Shown here: positions 27,831 through 40,000 of the stretch, in pieces | Layout of the letters: the number at the start of each line of letters is the position of its first letter | How positions within the stretch are numbered: the first letter of the stretch is position 1 | Origin: CAZGMJ01 sp964526785 | GTDB lineage: Bacteria; Planctomycetota; Phycisphaerae; Sedimentisphaerales; Anaerobacaceae | NCBI GenBank assembly: GCA_964526785.1 | Contig: CAZGMJ010000008.1 | Span: 58,994-122,993, forward strand | Length of the DNA: 64,000 nucleotides | Reading direction: 5' to 3' | The notes under the pieces: generated by a model | Seen by the model: the letters and a program-made list of their open reading frames with translations, nothing else | Databases searched by the model: none | What the model was told of the DNA's origin: nothing | Made by a program: the position numbers and the translations under genes

Positions 27831-28011
27831 CTATGCGCAGTCAGTTGTCTCTGTGCTCTGGCTGCGAACATCTGCCACCCGCTTCATGAGCCATCGTGCG
27901 TGGCCCGAAAGACAAAGCTGCGCCGCCGCCACATCACGACAAGCCGATCCTGAGCAGTCTGCCTTGCCGTCGAGCTGCAGTGTCCGTGCACTGAAACATC
28001 GCGGTTCTGCT
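27831..28011. other. Spacer between two converging terminators
   Basis: About 180 bases between the aroC-side terminator and the terminator of the giant gene. I see no gene, repeat or regulatory element here. Confidence 0.5.
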
Positions 28012-28055
28012 GAAAAAGAAAAACCGGCCCCGGATGCAACCATCCGAAGCCGGTT
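28012..28055 (-). terminator. Rho-independent terminator of the giant gene
   Basis: On the minus strand AACCGGC pairs with GCCGGTT, with an inner CGGAT/ATCCG stem, and the hairpin is followed by TTTTTCTTTTTC. It begins 30 bases after the stop of the giant gene. Confidence 0.9.
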
Positions 28056-28084
28056 CATTTTCTGCTCTAATATGGGGCGATGTC

Positions 28085-31000
28085 TTAGCCACCGCCTCCG
28101 ACAGCCTGCTGGCCGCCTCCGGCCTGTTGGCCACCGCCACCGGCGGCAGCAGTAGGATCATCCGGGGGCCGCGCGGTTGCGGGCCATGCAATCGACCAGG
28201 CGGTCATATTTCCGTACGCATCCCGTGCCCGCACCCGGAATCGAAGCGCCTGATTGCTTCTGCCAATCAGGACCGTATACGTGTTGGCGAGTTGCCAGCC
28301 ACTGTCGAATCCCGATTCATCGAGGCACTGGAAGTAGTACTCGACGGGACCATTGAGATCGAACGCAATGACCGACGTCATCGTTGCAGCATAGTCGAAC
28401 TGCGTTGGTCCGATGAATATCTCGAGCGGTTTGCCGTCGAAGCCGTTCGGATCGACGTTCGGATCCCAGAGCATCGGATTCGGCACCGGAGGCGTTACGT
28501 CCGGCGGCAGCGGAGTCGTCGTGCACGCAATGTCGGACCATGCGGTCTCATTGCGATTGCTGGACATATCCCGCGCCTTGACGCGATAGCAGTACTCCGT
28601 ATTCGGATCGAGACCCGCGTTCGGATCGGTGCCGACATCGGTATAGGTCGAGCTGACCTGCCACCCGCTATCGGTCCCGGGCCCGCTGACACACTCGAAG
28701 AAGTACTCAACACCGCTCTCATCGAACGCCACCGTCGCCTTCATGGACACCGAGTTGGGGCCGACCGGATACGGCTCAATCTCCCAGTTGGGGGCCGGAG
28801 CCGGAGGCGTCGTGTCATCGACGCCCGTATACACGGTCCTGGACCAGTCGGTTTCGTTGAAGAACGGCGACGTATCACGCACCTTGACACGGTAGCCGTA
28901 TCGCAGGCCCGGAGTCAGGTTGCGATCCGTATACACCGGACTGCTCTGCCAGCCGCTGTCATGACCGTTGCCCGTTACGGACTCGAAGTAGTATTCCACT
29001 TCCCAGCCCCACGCATCGAAAGCCGTCTCAGCGGTCATCGTCACCGACGTGGTCGAATTCATAGCCGGTTCGATTTCCCACTGCGCCGGGTTCGGCAGCG
29101 GCGCTTCCGTGTCCATCACCAGCCAGCAGTCGGCCAGAAATTCCACATCGCGTATATTGATCCGCGTATCGAAGGTCAGATCGACACCGTCGCACCAGTC
29201 ATTCTCATCGGAGCAGCCCTCGTCGAGCCAGCTCTCTGCAACGATCGCAAAGTCCTGGAAGTCGATAACCCCGTCGTATGCCAGATCGCAGAATCGGCAC
29301 GGCTCAACCGAAGGATAGTGATAGCCCATATCGACGATTCCGGTATCCGGAATGTCATCGGTCCTTGTGGTATAGCCTATTAGGTCGAATCGACTGGTGA
29401 AGTTCGCACCTGTATCTACCGCCGGACTCTGCTGACCCTGACCTGCACCGAACTGGCTCAGATAGAAGTCTCCGAGCAAGCCGGTGGCAAACAGAGGATC
29501 GGCGTTGATATTGCCCGGCCCCCAGTTGAGCGTACAGCCGTCTTCAACCTCGACGCCGCCGCGGCCGCCCATCACATCGGAGTACGAGACGCTGAGCGTA
29601 CCCGGCCGCAAGTCGTATTCGAAACCGGTACCAACCGCCAGTTCCGAGCCCCGCAAGGCAAAGTCTTCCCAGAAGATACTGTTGATCACGTCGCAACTGG
29701 AACTGTAGGCACAATAGATGCCGCCGCCGACGCCCGCTCTGCCGCGTTCGCCGTAACCACCGGAGGCCGCGTTGCCGACAAACGTACAGTTTGTCACGTT
29801 CGCCGCCGCATTCCAGGCCACGGACAAGCCGCCGCCGTCGCGTGCACCGAGGTTGTAAGCAATCAGGCAGTTGTGCACGTCGAGGGAATTCGAATCCTGC
29901 GACAGATACAGACCGCCGCCCGAGCCGCTGGCCAGGTTGCGTGTGATCTGACTGTCGCGGACTGCGAAGTCCGTACGGAATGTATAGATGCCGGCACCCG
30001 AGCCGAACAGCACTCGACCATCGAGCAACGCTACAGCGTTCGGATCCACAACATTGGGATCGTATGCGGCGTTCGGATCGAGCGGCAGATTCGGATCGGC
30101 CGCGAACGAAGCGATATTGCCTTTCACGTTGCCGCCCGAAACCGTCGCAGCACCCTTCATCAGCAGCATACCGCCGCCGACGTAGGCGTCGTTGCTTACG
30201 AAGTTGCTGTCGGCGACCGCCACCTCGGCATCCATACTGTAGAGTCCGCCGCCGAGAGGCGAAGCATTCTCCGACACGTTGCAGTCCGTAACACTCGCCG
30301 AGGTCACTTCCCGCAGGTAGATGCCGCCGCCGTAACCGCTGTACAGATCGTTCTTGAACACGGTCAGGTTGCCGCTGACGTTGCAGTCGGCGATGCTGAC
30401 CACGCTATTGGCGTCCACGTAGAGACCGCCGCCACAGCTTGGGATATCCAGGTTGATGGTCGGTTCGGCCTGCGTAGAGCCGCCAAAGCCGCCGATACCG
30501 GTCAGGCCGCTGTTGACGGTGTTGTTGTTGATGCTGCACCCGATGAACGTCGGCGAACTGCTCGCGTCGCAGAACACGCCGCCGCCGAGAGCACCGCGCC
30601 GCAGCCATTCATCGTCCTCGCTCCACGAACCGCCGAATCCGCCGGCCCAGTAGGCGAAGCTGCCGTCGCCGCCATCACCGCCGTTGCCTCCGACCACGTT
30701 ACAGTCGGTGACCTCGCAGTCGATAAACGTCGGACGACTGTTCGGGCCGCAGTAAATGCCGCCGCCCTGCGGCTGGCCGGACCACCCGCCGTCGCCGCCG
30801 AGCAGACTCGAACCGCCGCTGCCGCCGTCGCCGGCCGTTGCCGTACAGCCAAACACCGTCACATGCTCCAGAACGGCCTCGCTGTCGGCGCCGATGTAGA
30901 TACCGCCGCCTCGGGCCCAACCGCCGCGGCCGCCCGGGGCGCCCCAGCCAAGACCCGTATCGCCACCGTCGGCGCCGGTGCCGCCGATGAGCGTGCAATT

Positions 31001-34000
31001 GCGAACGATGCAGTTGCGAATCGTCGGGCTGCTTGTCGGCGCGATATAAATGCCGCCGCCGCTTACGTCGCCGCCGTTGCCGGCGAGTCCCTGAACGGGA
31101 ATCACCACGTTCGGATCGTTTGGATCGATACCCGGCGACGTGATGCCGTTTCCGCCCATCAACAGGCAGTCTTCGATGATGCAGTTCGAGATGGTCGGAC
31201 TCTGCCCGTAACCAACCACCAACGCATGGCCGTATGCACCGACGCCGGAGATACTATCCAGATCGCCGTCGGCCCCGCTGACCGCCGAATTTCTCAGCGT
31301 AACACCGTTGAGCACGGAATTGCCCGAGTTTTCAGCGAACCAGATGCCGCGGAATGTTTCTCCGTTGGCGTCGATGATCGTATTGCTGACAACATTGACG
31401 TCATCCGGGTTCATGCTCGTTATCGTGATTTCTTTGTTCCGAATCGTCAGACCGGCGCCCGGGTACGTACCGGGAGCAACGACAATCGTGTCGCCGTCGC
31501 GGGCCTGATCGATGGCCTCACGCAGACTTGCGTAGGGGTACTCGCCCGGAACGCTGATGACTCGCGCCTGATCGAATTCGACCGTCACGAGATGGTCTTC
31601 GTCCATGACCACCAGGTTCGTGCTGGTCGTCACGTCATTATTGTCCGTACCGACCCATTCCTTGACACGATAGCCTTCATCGGGCACCGCTTCGACTTCG
31701 ACCACCGAGTAGCGAATGTACTCGCCGTCCTCCGGCAGTATTTCGCCGTTGCCGCCGACGACCTGCGTCACCAGCCGTACACGGTCCGTCTCGTCGTAGT
31801 CGTAGAACAGGATGTCGCCTTCGTGCGCATCGTATATTTGCGTTTCCTGGAAACCGTAGTATTCGATAGTCAGCGTATACTCGCGGATTCTCGGCTCCAT
31901 GTAGGCGTACAACTCTTCAATCGACACCCAGCCGTCCGGGTTCTCGCTGTCCAGATCGGCCTGTGCCCGCAGACCCTCAAGCAGATAGTACGCGAAGATC
32001 GTGTGCTCGAGTTCGCCGCTCTCGAGAGCAAGCGTACCTTCCGCACACGCCGCGAGAACCGTTCCGGAGTCGTAGTCGTCGAGGTCCAGCACGCCGATGT
32101 ACCGCTTCGGATTCCGCATGTCAGCCGCGAAGCCGTCACCCGGCCACGGAACCGCATTGCCCAAACCGAGACTGAGTATGGAGTTGTCCGAACCGCCGAT
32201 ATGGCCGCCGCTGTGGCAGGCATCGAGGAGGATGATGTAATCCTCGGTCGGCAATTCGGCAATCCACTCGCCCAGTTCATCGTCGCGGACGTTCTCATAG
32301 GCGTACGTCACAAGGTATTCGTCCAGACCGTCTTCTTCGTCCAGCGGCTCGAGGTCGGCCCCCGCGCTGCCGTGACCGGCGAAGAAGAACAGGAACACGT
32401 CGTCCGGCGTCATACGCATCGCCATATCCGCGATAGCCGACCGGATGTTATCTTTCGTCGCCTCGCTGTCGAGCAGCAGGGTAATATTGTCCTCCTGCCA
32501 GTTCTGAGACTCGACCAGCGCCTGATAGAAGTCGTTGGCGTCGTCGTCCGTGTAACGCAGATCATTCACAAGGCCGACGTAATCGGCAACACCCACAAGC
32601 ACCGCATAGTATGCTCGCGGCGGTGCGGCCTCGGCATAATGGTAACCCATATCCACCAGGCCGGAATCCTTGACGCCGTCCGTTCGGGTCGTGTAGTCCG
32701 CCAGAGCGATATTCGGATCGTCCGCCGGCGCACTGCCTGCATCCACCGCCGGGCTCTGTACTTCCTGACCCGATGCGACCTGGCTTAGATAGAAGCCCTT
32801 GACGAAGTTCGGGTCCGCGTCGATCATGCTGGCGAAATCCCAGTCCAGCACGTTATTGGCGTCCACGAACACCGCGTTGGCGTCAACCGTACCGGGATGG
32901 TTCGGATCGAACCAGCCCTGAACATCGCTGTAAGATGCGTGCAGCGCCGATTCCCTCTGTTCGAATACCGATCCGACCCCGACCGCTATCTGCGAACCGC
33001 GGGTGCCCTCGTTATTCCAGAGGATGCTGTTGATCAGCGTCGCATTAGATTCGTACGCTATGGACAGACCGCCGCCATAGCCGGCCAGTTCGCCGAGATG
33101 ACCGCTGGTGATGTTCTCCGTGATCGTACAGTTCGAGATCACCGGTTCCGAATACCAGTTGGCCGATATCGCAGCACCGTCGCGGCCGGCGATATTGCCT
33201 CGCAACAGGCAGTTGTGCAGCCGTGCCGAGGAATCCCGCGAATTCGAGATGCCCGCAAGGTATACACCACCGCCGGATGCGCTGGCCCGGTTCCGGTTAA
33301 AGAAGCTATCCCTGGCTTCAATGGCCGACGCCAGACCGTAATACCCGCCGCCCTGTCCGTAGAAGTTCGGATCGTAGTTGTTCACGTCGTTATAATCCGC
33401 CCAGACGTCCATCCGAGCAGCGTTCCGGCTGATCTTGGAAGTAACAATGGTGCCGGTAGCTTCATTCGAGTAGAGCCCGCCGCCGTTATAGGCAAAGTTT
33501 TCCGTCACGTTACAATCAACGAGATGGATATCGGCGTTGCTCCACCAGATACCGCCACCGATCGCCGCGTTGCTGTCGGTGATCGTCGTGTCGACGAATT
33601 TCACCTCGCAGTCCTCTTCGAAGGCCACCGAACCGCCGTAGCTGACATATATGTCATCCGGCAGATTCAACGCATTGGGATCAACCGTCGGATCAGCCAG
33701 GTTGTCAGCAAACGTGCAGTTGTAGAATTCCGGAGCACAGCCATACGCAGCGTATAGAGCCCCACCGAAGTTCTCGATGTTCAGGTTCTCTGTCGGTCCG
33801 TTCAAGGAACCCCATATGAGGTCTTCGTCACCGACAAACGCTCCTGTCGCCAGATATGGAGAGCCACCGATGCCCGTTAGTCCACCGAATGTGGCGTTGT
33901 TCTCAAATGTGCAGTTATAAAACCTGGGTGAAGCTTCGCTCTCGCAGTACACTGCACCACCGTAGCCGCTGTACTTCCAGTAGTCCTTATAACGGCCTGT

Positions 34001-37000
34001 AAATGGCGGGATGAAGTCGGATGATGGCGTCCCATCTACGTCGTAAGGCGCGTACTCCCAGCCATCCCACCAATACCAGTTGGGTGTTCCTGCACCGGTT
34101 TCAACATCCGCGCTCCACGTCCAGTTACCGCCTCGACCGCCGGGATTTGCATTGGTACCGTCGCCACCGTCGCCGCCGTTACCGCCCTGCGCAAAGCAGT
34201 TGCTGAAGGTACATTCCACAAATTGCGGGCTGCTGTTGTAGCCGCAATATACGGCGCCGCCATACGCCCAACCGGCCCAACCGCCGTCGAAGCCGACGGG
34301 ATGGGCATCGTTACCGCCATCTCCATCACCGCCGTCGCCGCCGGTAACCGAGCAATTGTCGAACAGACAGTTCTGAATCGTCGGCGAGCCGTCGATAATG
34401 CGGATGGCGCCACCTTCCACGCTACCGCCGTTTACTCCGTCGGAGGCTTCCGTAACGCCCCAACTGGCGCCGAATTTACGACACTCTTCAAAGATACAGT
34501 TGCGAATTGTCGGCGAGGAGGAACTAATCGAAATACTCCCGAACCGCACAGTAATACCATCAAGCACCGCACCGTCGGCGTTAGCTGTGAAGATAAAGTC
34601 GTATCCGCTCAACACGGTCGCAACCACGTTGCACGGGTCGTCAGGGTTGAAACTGCTGAAAGTCAAAGCTCGATTCACGACGATCTCGTTTCGCAGGACG
34701 CCGTCTGGGGGAGTATACGTGTCCGTCGGCAACAGAATAACGTCTCCGTCTTCCGCCGCCTCTACACATCGGTGAATGGTTGTGTAGTTCGGATCGCTAC
34801 CGAGTACGAATGTACGAGGCTGATCGAAGGAAACGGCAACGTTTCTGTCGCGATCCATGATGACGAAATTCTCATTCTCGCGGGAATGGTCGTTAACGGT
34901 GCCGCTCCACTTGGCAACGCGATAGCCTCTCTGCGGACTCGCTTCAATCGTCACCGGCATCCCGGCATAATACATGCCGCTCGCAGGAGCAACCGAACCC
35001 TTGCCGCCTGTCACCCGCGTGCTCAAGCTGTACTGAGGCAGTGCAGTATGATCCGCGAAATGGAATCCGATGTCTACGCGTCCCAGATCGTCTGCACCAT
35101 CGGTGCGGGTCGTGTAGTCCATCAAACCGGCCATACTGCTCAACGTGCTGCCCGCATCGACCGCCGGACTGATTGCGCCCTGTCCGGCTTCAACATCACT
35201 GAGATAGTAGTCGCCCAGCGGACCATCTACGAACAACGGATCGCTCTCAATGTTGCTGATGCTCAGATCCGCCACATCTATGAGGTTCATGACCTGCTCG
35301 ACGCTGTCGTAGACTCCGTAATTGCCGTCGGCATTGTCGTGGAATAGACAGTGCTCAACCACGGCTCCGCCTTCGTCTTCTTCCACAATCGCTACACTGT
35401 TGCAGTCCTCGAAGATCGAATCGGTAATCGTTATGTCGCTGCTCCAGTCGCAGAATACGCCGCCACCCAGCTCGCCGGCGCCGTTGCCCACAAACGTGCA
35501 GTTCACGACCTTGGGATTGGCGAACGACGTCGCACAAATGCCGCCGCCCTGATCGTTCGACCAGTTGTCCGTGATCAGGCAATTCCTTACGGTATTGGTA
35601 ACATTGCCGCCGTAGAAGCTCAGGGCACCGCCGCGACCGAGCAGACCTTCCACACGGTTGCCGACCAGTCGGCTGTCCGTAACGGTCAGGTCCGAACTGG
35701 CGCTGGTAATGCCGCCGCCGACGTCGATAGCCGCGTTCGCCTCAGGGGTACGAATAACACCCAAATTGCTCGTCACAAGGCCGGTCGGCAAGCCGCTGCC
35801 TCCGATTGCCGTATTATCCTGGACGATCGCGCCGGAGATATCCACCACGGAATCAGAGAAGAATAGCGCACCGCCGCTCTTGGCCTGGTTGCCGAAGAAG
35901 TAGCAATCCGTAAAGGCTGCGTTGACATCCTGTATGTGCACGGCACCGCCCCAGGCATCCATCCCGAGCAGAGCTTCATTCTGAACGAACCCGCATCGCT
36001 CGAACGACAGGTCCAGGGTCATCACGAGCGCCGGATCGCCGTTGACAAAGTGGCCGTCAAAGGCACCGCCGTTCAGTGCGGATGTGTTGCCGCCGAACAG
36101 ACAGTTTACGAAATTCGCATCGCTCATGCACTTGACGGCTCCGCCATCCCCGTCGGCCTCGCTGCCATGGAAGCCGGTATTCCTCACTTCGACCGAGTTG
36201 CAGTCGTCGCCGATGAACAGCGCACCGCCCTCTTGGGTCAGCGGTTCGTTGGATACCGTGTAGCCATAGAACTCGGCGCTGAAACTCAGACTGCGGGAGC
36301 CCGTTCCAAAGATCCTGGTGTTCCCTTCGAATTCACAATCCTGGATATCGACCGACCCCTGGGAATCGACGTAAATACCGCCGCCCTGGTTATTGATAAA
36401 CGTGCAGTTCTCGACGCGAGCATGATTGAAGAACGAATCCATGTAGAGAGCACCGCCGCGTGCCCACTGCTTTGCTCTGTATTCGTCGTCTAAGATAGTC
36501 GTATCTGACAAACCAAAGGTAGAGAAGGGGTAATTCTCAGCAGCTTCATTGTCCTCGAAAACGCAATTGACCAGGCTTGCATTGGCATTGCGGTAATAAG
36601 CCGCTCCGCCCCCGACCCTATTGAATGTATAGGCAAAACCGCGGAAGCCATTCTGGGCCGGCGGATCAAGTTCGTTACCACCGCCCTTTGCGCCGCCGAC
36701 TCCTTCAAGACCCGAGTAAGCCTTATTGCCGACAAAGTTGCAGTCCGCAATCAAAGGCCGGCTCTCATCCTCGACATAAATGCCGCCGCCGATGCCGTCG
36801 CCGTGGCCATCGCCTCCGTTGCCGCCCCAACTCTCATCGCCGTCCTCGCTGGACCCGCCGTCGCCCCCGGCACCGCCGACGCCGCCTCGGGCCGTATTGT
36901 TCCGGAACAGACAGTTCGTGATAATCGGGCTGCTGCCCTCGATACACGCAATCGCACCACCGAAACCATAGCCGTAACCATCGCCCCCGGTCCCGCCCCA

Positions 37001-40000
37001 CTGACCGTTATTGGTCTGCTGGACCTGATCGTCGCCAGGAGCGAGATACGACCACTCGCCGGGGAATCCATTGCCAGTGGACCAACCTATTGCACCGTCG
37101 CCGCCGTGCGCGCCGGTTACCGTGCAATCTTCAATGATACAATGACGAATCGTCGGGGAACTCTCGTTCTCGCAGAGAATTGCTCCACCATATCCGTCGC
37201 CTGCGGCAGCATCGCCCGCCTCTGCATAAGGCGGATCGTTATCGTCATTTCCTATTCGAATATATGGGTCTGGGGTCAGCACTCCGAACACACCGCTTAT
37301 ACCCTTCGCTGCCCGCATATAACCATTGCGAATGGTGAAGCCCTCGATAACGGTATTCGGATCTTCGCCGTTATGGAAGTGGAATGCCCGCCGTGGAGCA
37401 TATACACCGCCCTGACAATCAATGATGGTGTTGGCAACGACGTTCGGATCCGTCGGGTCGATCGACGTCAGGACAAGATTCTTGCCCTGGAAGTCGATGC
37501 CGTTCGTGCCCGGAACCGAGTACGTACCCTTGCCGACCACGATTGTTGTGCCGCCCGGACCCGCTTCGTTCACTGCTTCCTGAATCGTCTGATACTGCTC
37601 GGGCACCAGCAGCGTGTGCGTCACATCGCGCTCGAACTCGACGTACACGATCTTGTCTGCATCCAGCGTCACGTAATTGACGTTCTTGTTCCAGAACGGT
37701 TCCTCATCGGTCCCCGTCCAGCTTCGCACGCGATATCCCTCGTCCGGCACAGCCGTCAGACACAGCACCGAATTCGCGTAGTGCTCGAATGCGTGAACCT
37801 CGCTGTTCGGATCGACCGGCATGGCGTCGTTCACATCAATCGTCCTGCACGGCGAAACCGAAACGCTGCCGTTGCCGATGACCACCACCGTCAGCCGATT
37901 CCTCGACTGCTCCATCGCCCACCCGCTCAGCGGATAGTGATAGCCCAGATCGACCCGCTTTGCATCCGGTTCGAGGTCCGTGCGGGTCGTGTATTCGTCC
38001 ATACCCAGTATCGACGCCAGAGAACTGCCGACGTTGACACAGTTGCTGTCGAGAATCTGCAGCGGACCTGCCTCGATCTGCTCGAGGTAGTAGTCGCCCA
38101 GCGGACCGCTGACGAAGTTCGGGTCCGTATCGATGTTGTGGGTCGAATCGGCCCATGCGTCCACCGCCTCGTTCGGATCGAACAGCAGGTTCGGATCGTA
38201 CGGTGCATACCCTTCGACCACGCTGCCTTCCTGAGCCCATATCGCAGCACCTTCTCTGCCTGCATCCAGGGCGCCGTCGAGTACGTGGAAGATGTATCTG
38301 CCGGCCGTATTACTCCTGCGGCTGTTGTGCACCAGGCCCTCGTCATTGCTGTCGAGCAACGCCCCAGGAACGCCCGAACCGGGCATCAACCAGTAGCTGC
38401 CCCGCGTGCCGTTGCCGTGCGAGAAGCCGACCCGTGCCGACTGGCCGCCGAGACCGTTCTGGCCGCCGTTGCCGTCGCCCGTTTCCCAGTTGATCTTTCC
38501 GTAGTTGAACTCGATGTCGAAATCACCGAACCCGCGGTCGTACCGCTGAATCAGGATCACCTGGAAGCTGTTCCGCTTGTCCGCACCTCTGGAGAAGTAG
38601 CCGACGTCCACCCAGTTGACACCGAACGCGGGCCGTCCGTCGACCGTGCCGTAACCGTACCGCACCGCCCGGCTGTTCCGCGTATCGACGTCCGCGAAGA
38701 ACGGCGCGATAATCCGCGTACCGACGTTCTTCTTCAGACTCATCGGATCGTACGACGCCATCGGCGCATCGAATGTAATGCTGCCGTTGTTGTTGATGTA
38801 TACGCTGCCCGCGAAGCTGCCCAGGAATTCCACAAAGAACCCGAGCGAAATCGCATCGGTCGACAGATTGTGCCCGTTGACCAGGCTCAGTTCGTCGAAG
38901 CCCGGCCGCAGAATCGGCACCCTGTCGGCGTCGAGCGTATTGACGTCGATAGCCGTTCGCAGATCGACGTTGCTGTACGTGATGTCCAGATGCGACGGCA
39001 TCGGATACGGCAGATCGCCGCTGCCGAGACCGATTTGCGCACCTCGACCGCCCGTGTTGCCGTAAATGATAGAATTGATCACCGTTGCATCGCTGTCGTA
39101 CGACCCGTAGAAACCGCCGCCGTACGAAATGAAGTTGGTCAGCGTATTGTCCGCTATCGTGCAGTTCGACACCACCAACTGATTCTGCCAGTTGTTCGAA
39201 ATACCGGCCCCGTCGCGTCCGGCCGTATTCTCCGTAATGGCGCAGTTCCGCAACCTCACCGGATCGAACTCGCCGGCCGCGAAGTAGATGCCGCCGCCGG
39301 ATGTATTGGCCTGGTTGTTGTTGATATCGCTGTCGGCGATCAGCGTCGGCCCCGCGAACGAGTAAATGCCGCCGCCGTACGCGTTGCCCGACGTGTCCAC
39401 CTGTGTAATCGAAACGAAGTTCGGATCGTTCGTGAAGTTCGGGTCCGTCGGATCGAAGTTCGGATCCCCGAACGTGGGCGGGAAGAAGGTCCCAGTGTTC
39501 GGATCCACCCAGAACCACACGTCGAATGTCACGATCGGATGCGCGCCGTTATTCGTAATGATGCATCGCTCGATGCTCGCCAGAGGCGAATTGAGGCAGT
39601 AGAAACCGCCGCCGCGAATGGCCGTATTCTCGGAGACGTTGCAGTCGGCAACGGCAAAGGCATTGGCGTCCGTAATGTACAGACCGCCGCCCTCCTGATT
39701 CGCATTGTTCCGCAGGATGTCCCCGCGCAACAGACTCCCCGCGCAATTCACATCCACATACAGACCGCCGCCGTAGATGGCGTCGCAGTCCGTGAAGTTA
39801 CTGTCCGCAATCTCGATATCCACGCCCGCCAGGCAGACGATACCGCCGCCCTGCTGCGCGGCACTGTTGTTGACGAAGTTGCAGTCGGCAATCGTGGCCA
39901 GCGAGTTGACATCGTAGAACGCACCGCCGCCGTGCAGGCCCGCCGAACTGCCTTGAATCTGGCATCGCGTCAGAATCGGCCGACTCTCTTCTCCGAAGAA

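Noticed and set aside
29873..32788. A 971-codon open frame antisense to the giant gene
   Set aside because: Same reason: it covers the antisense of the caspase-like and beta-helix regions and shows only His/Arg/Val-rich sequence with no motif.
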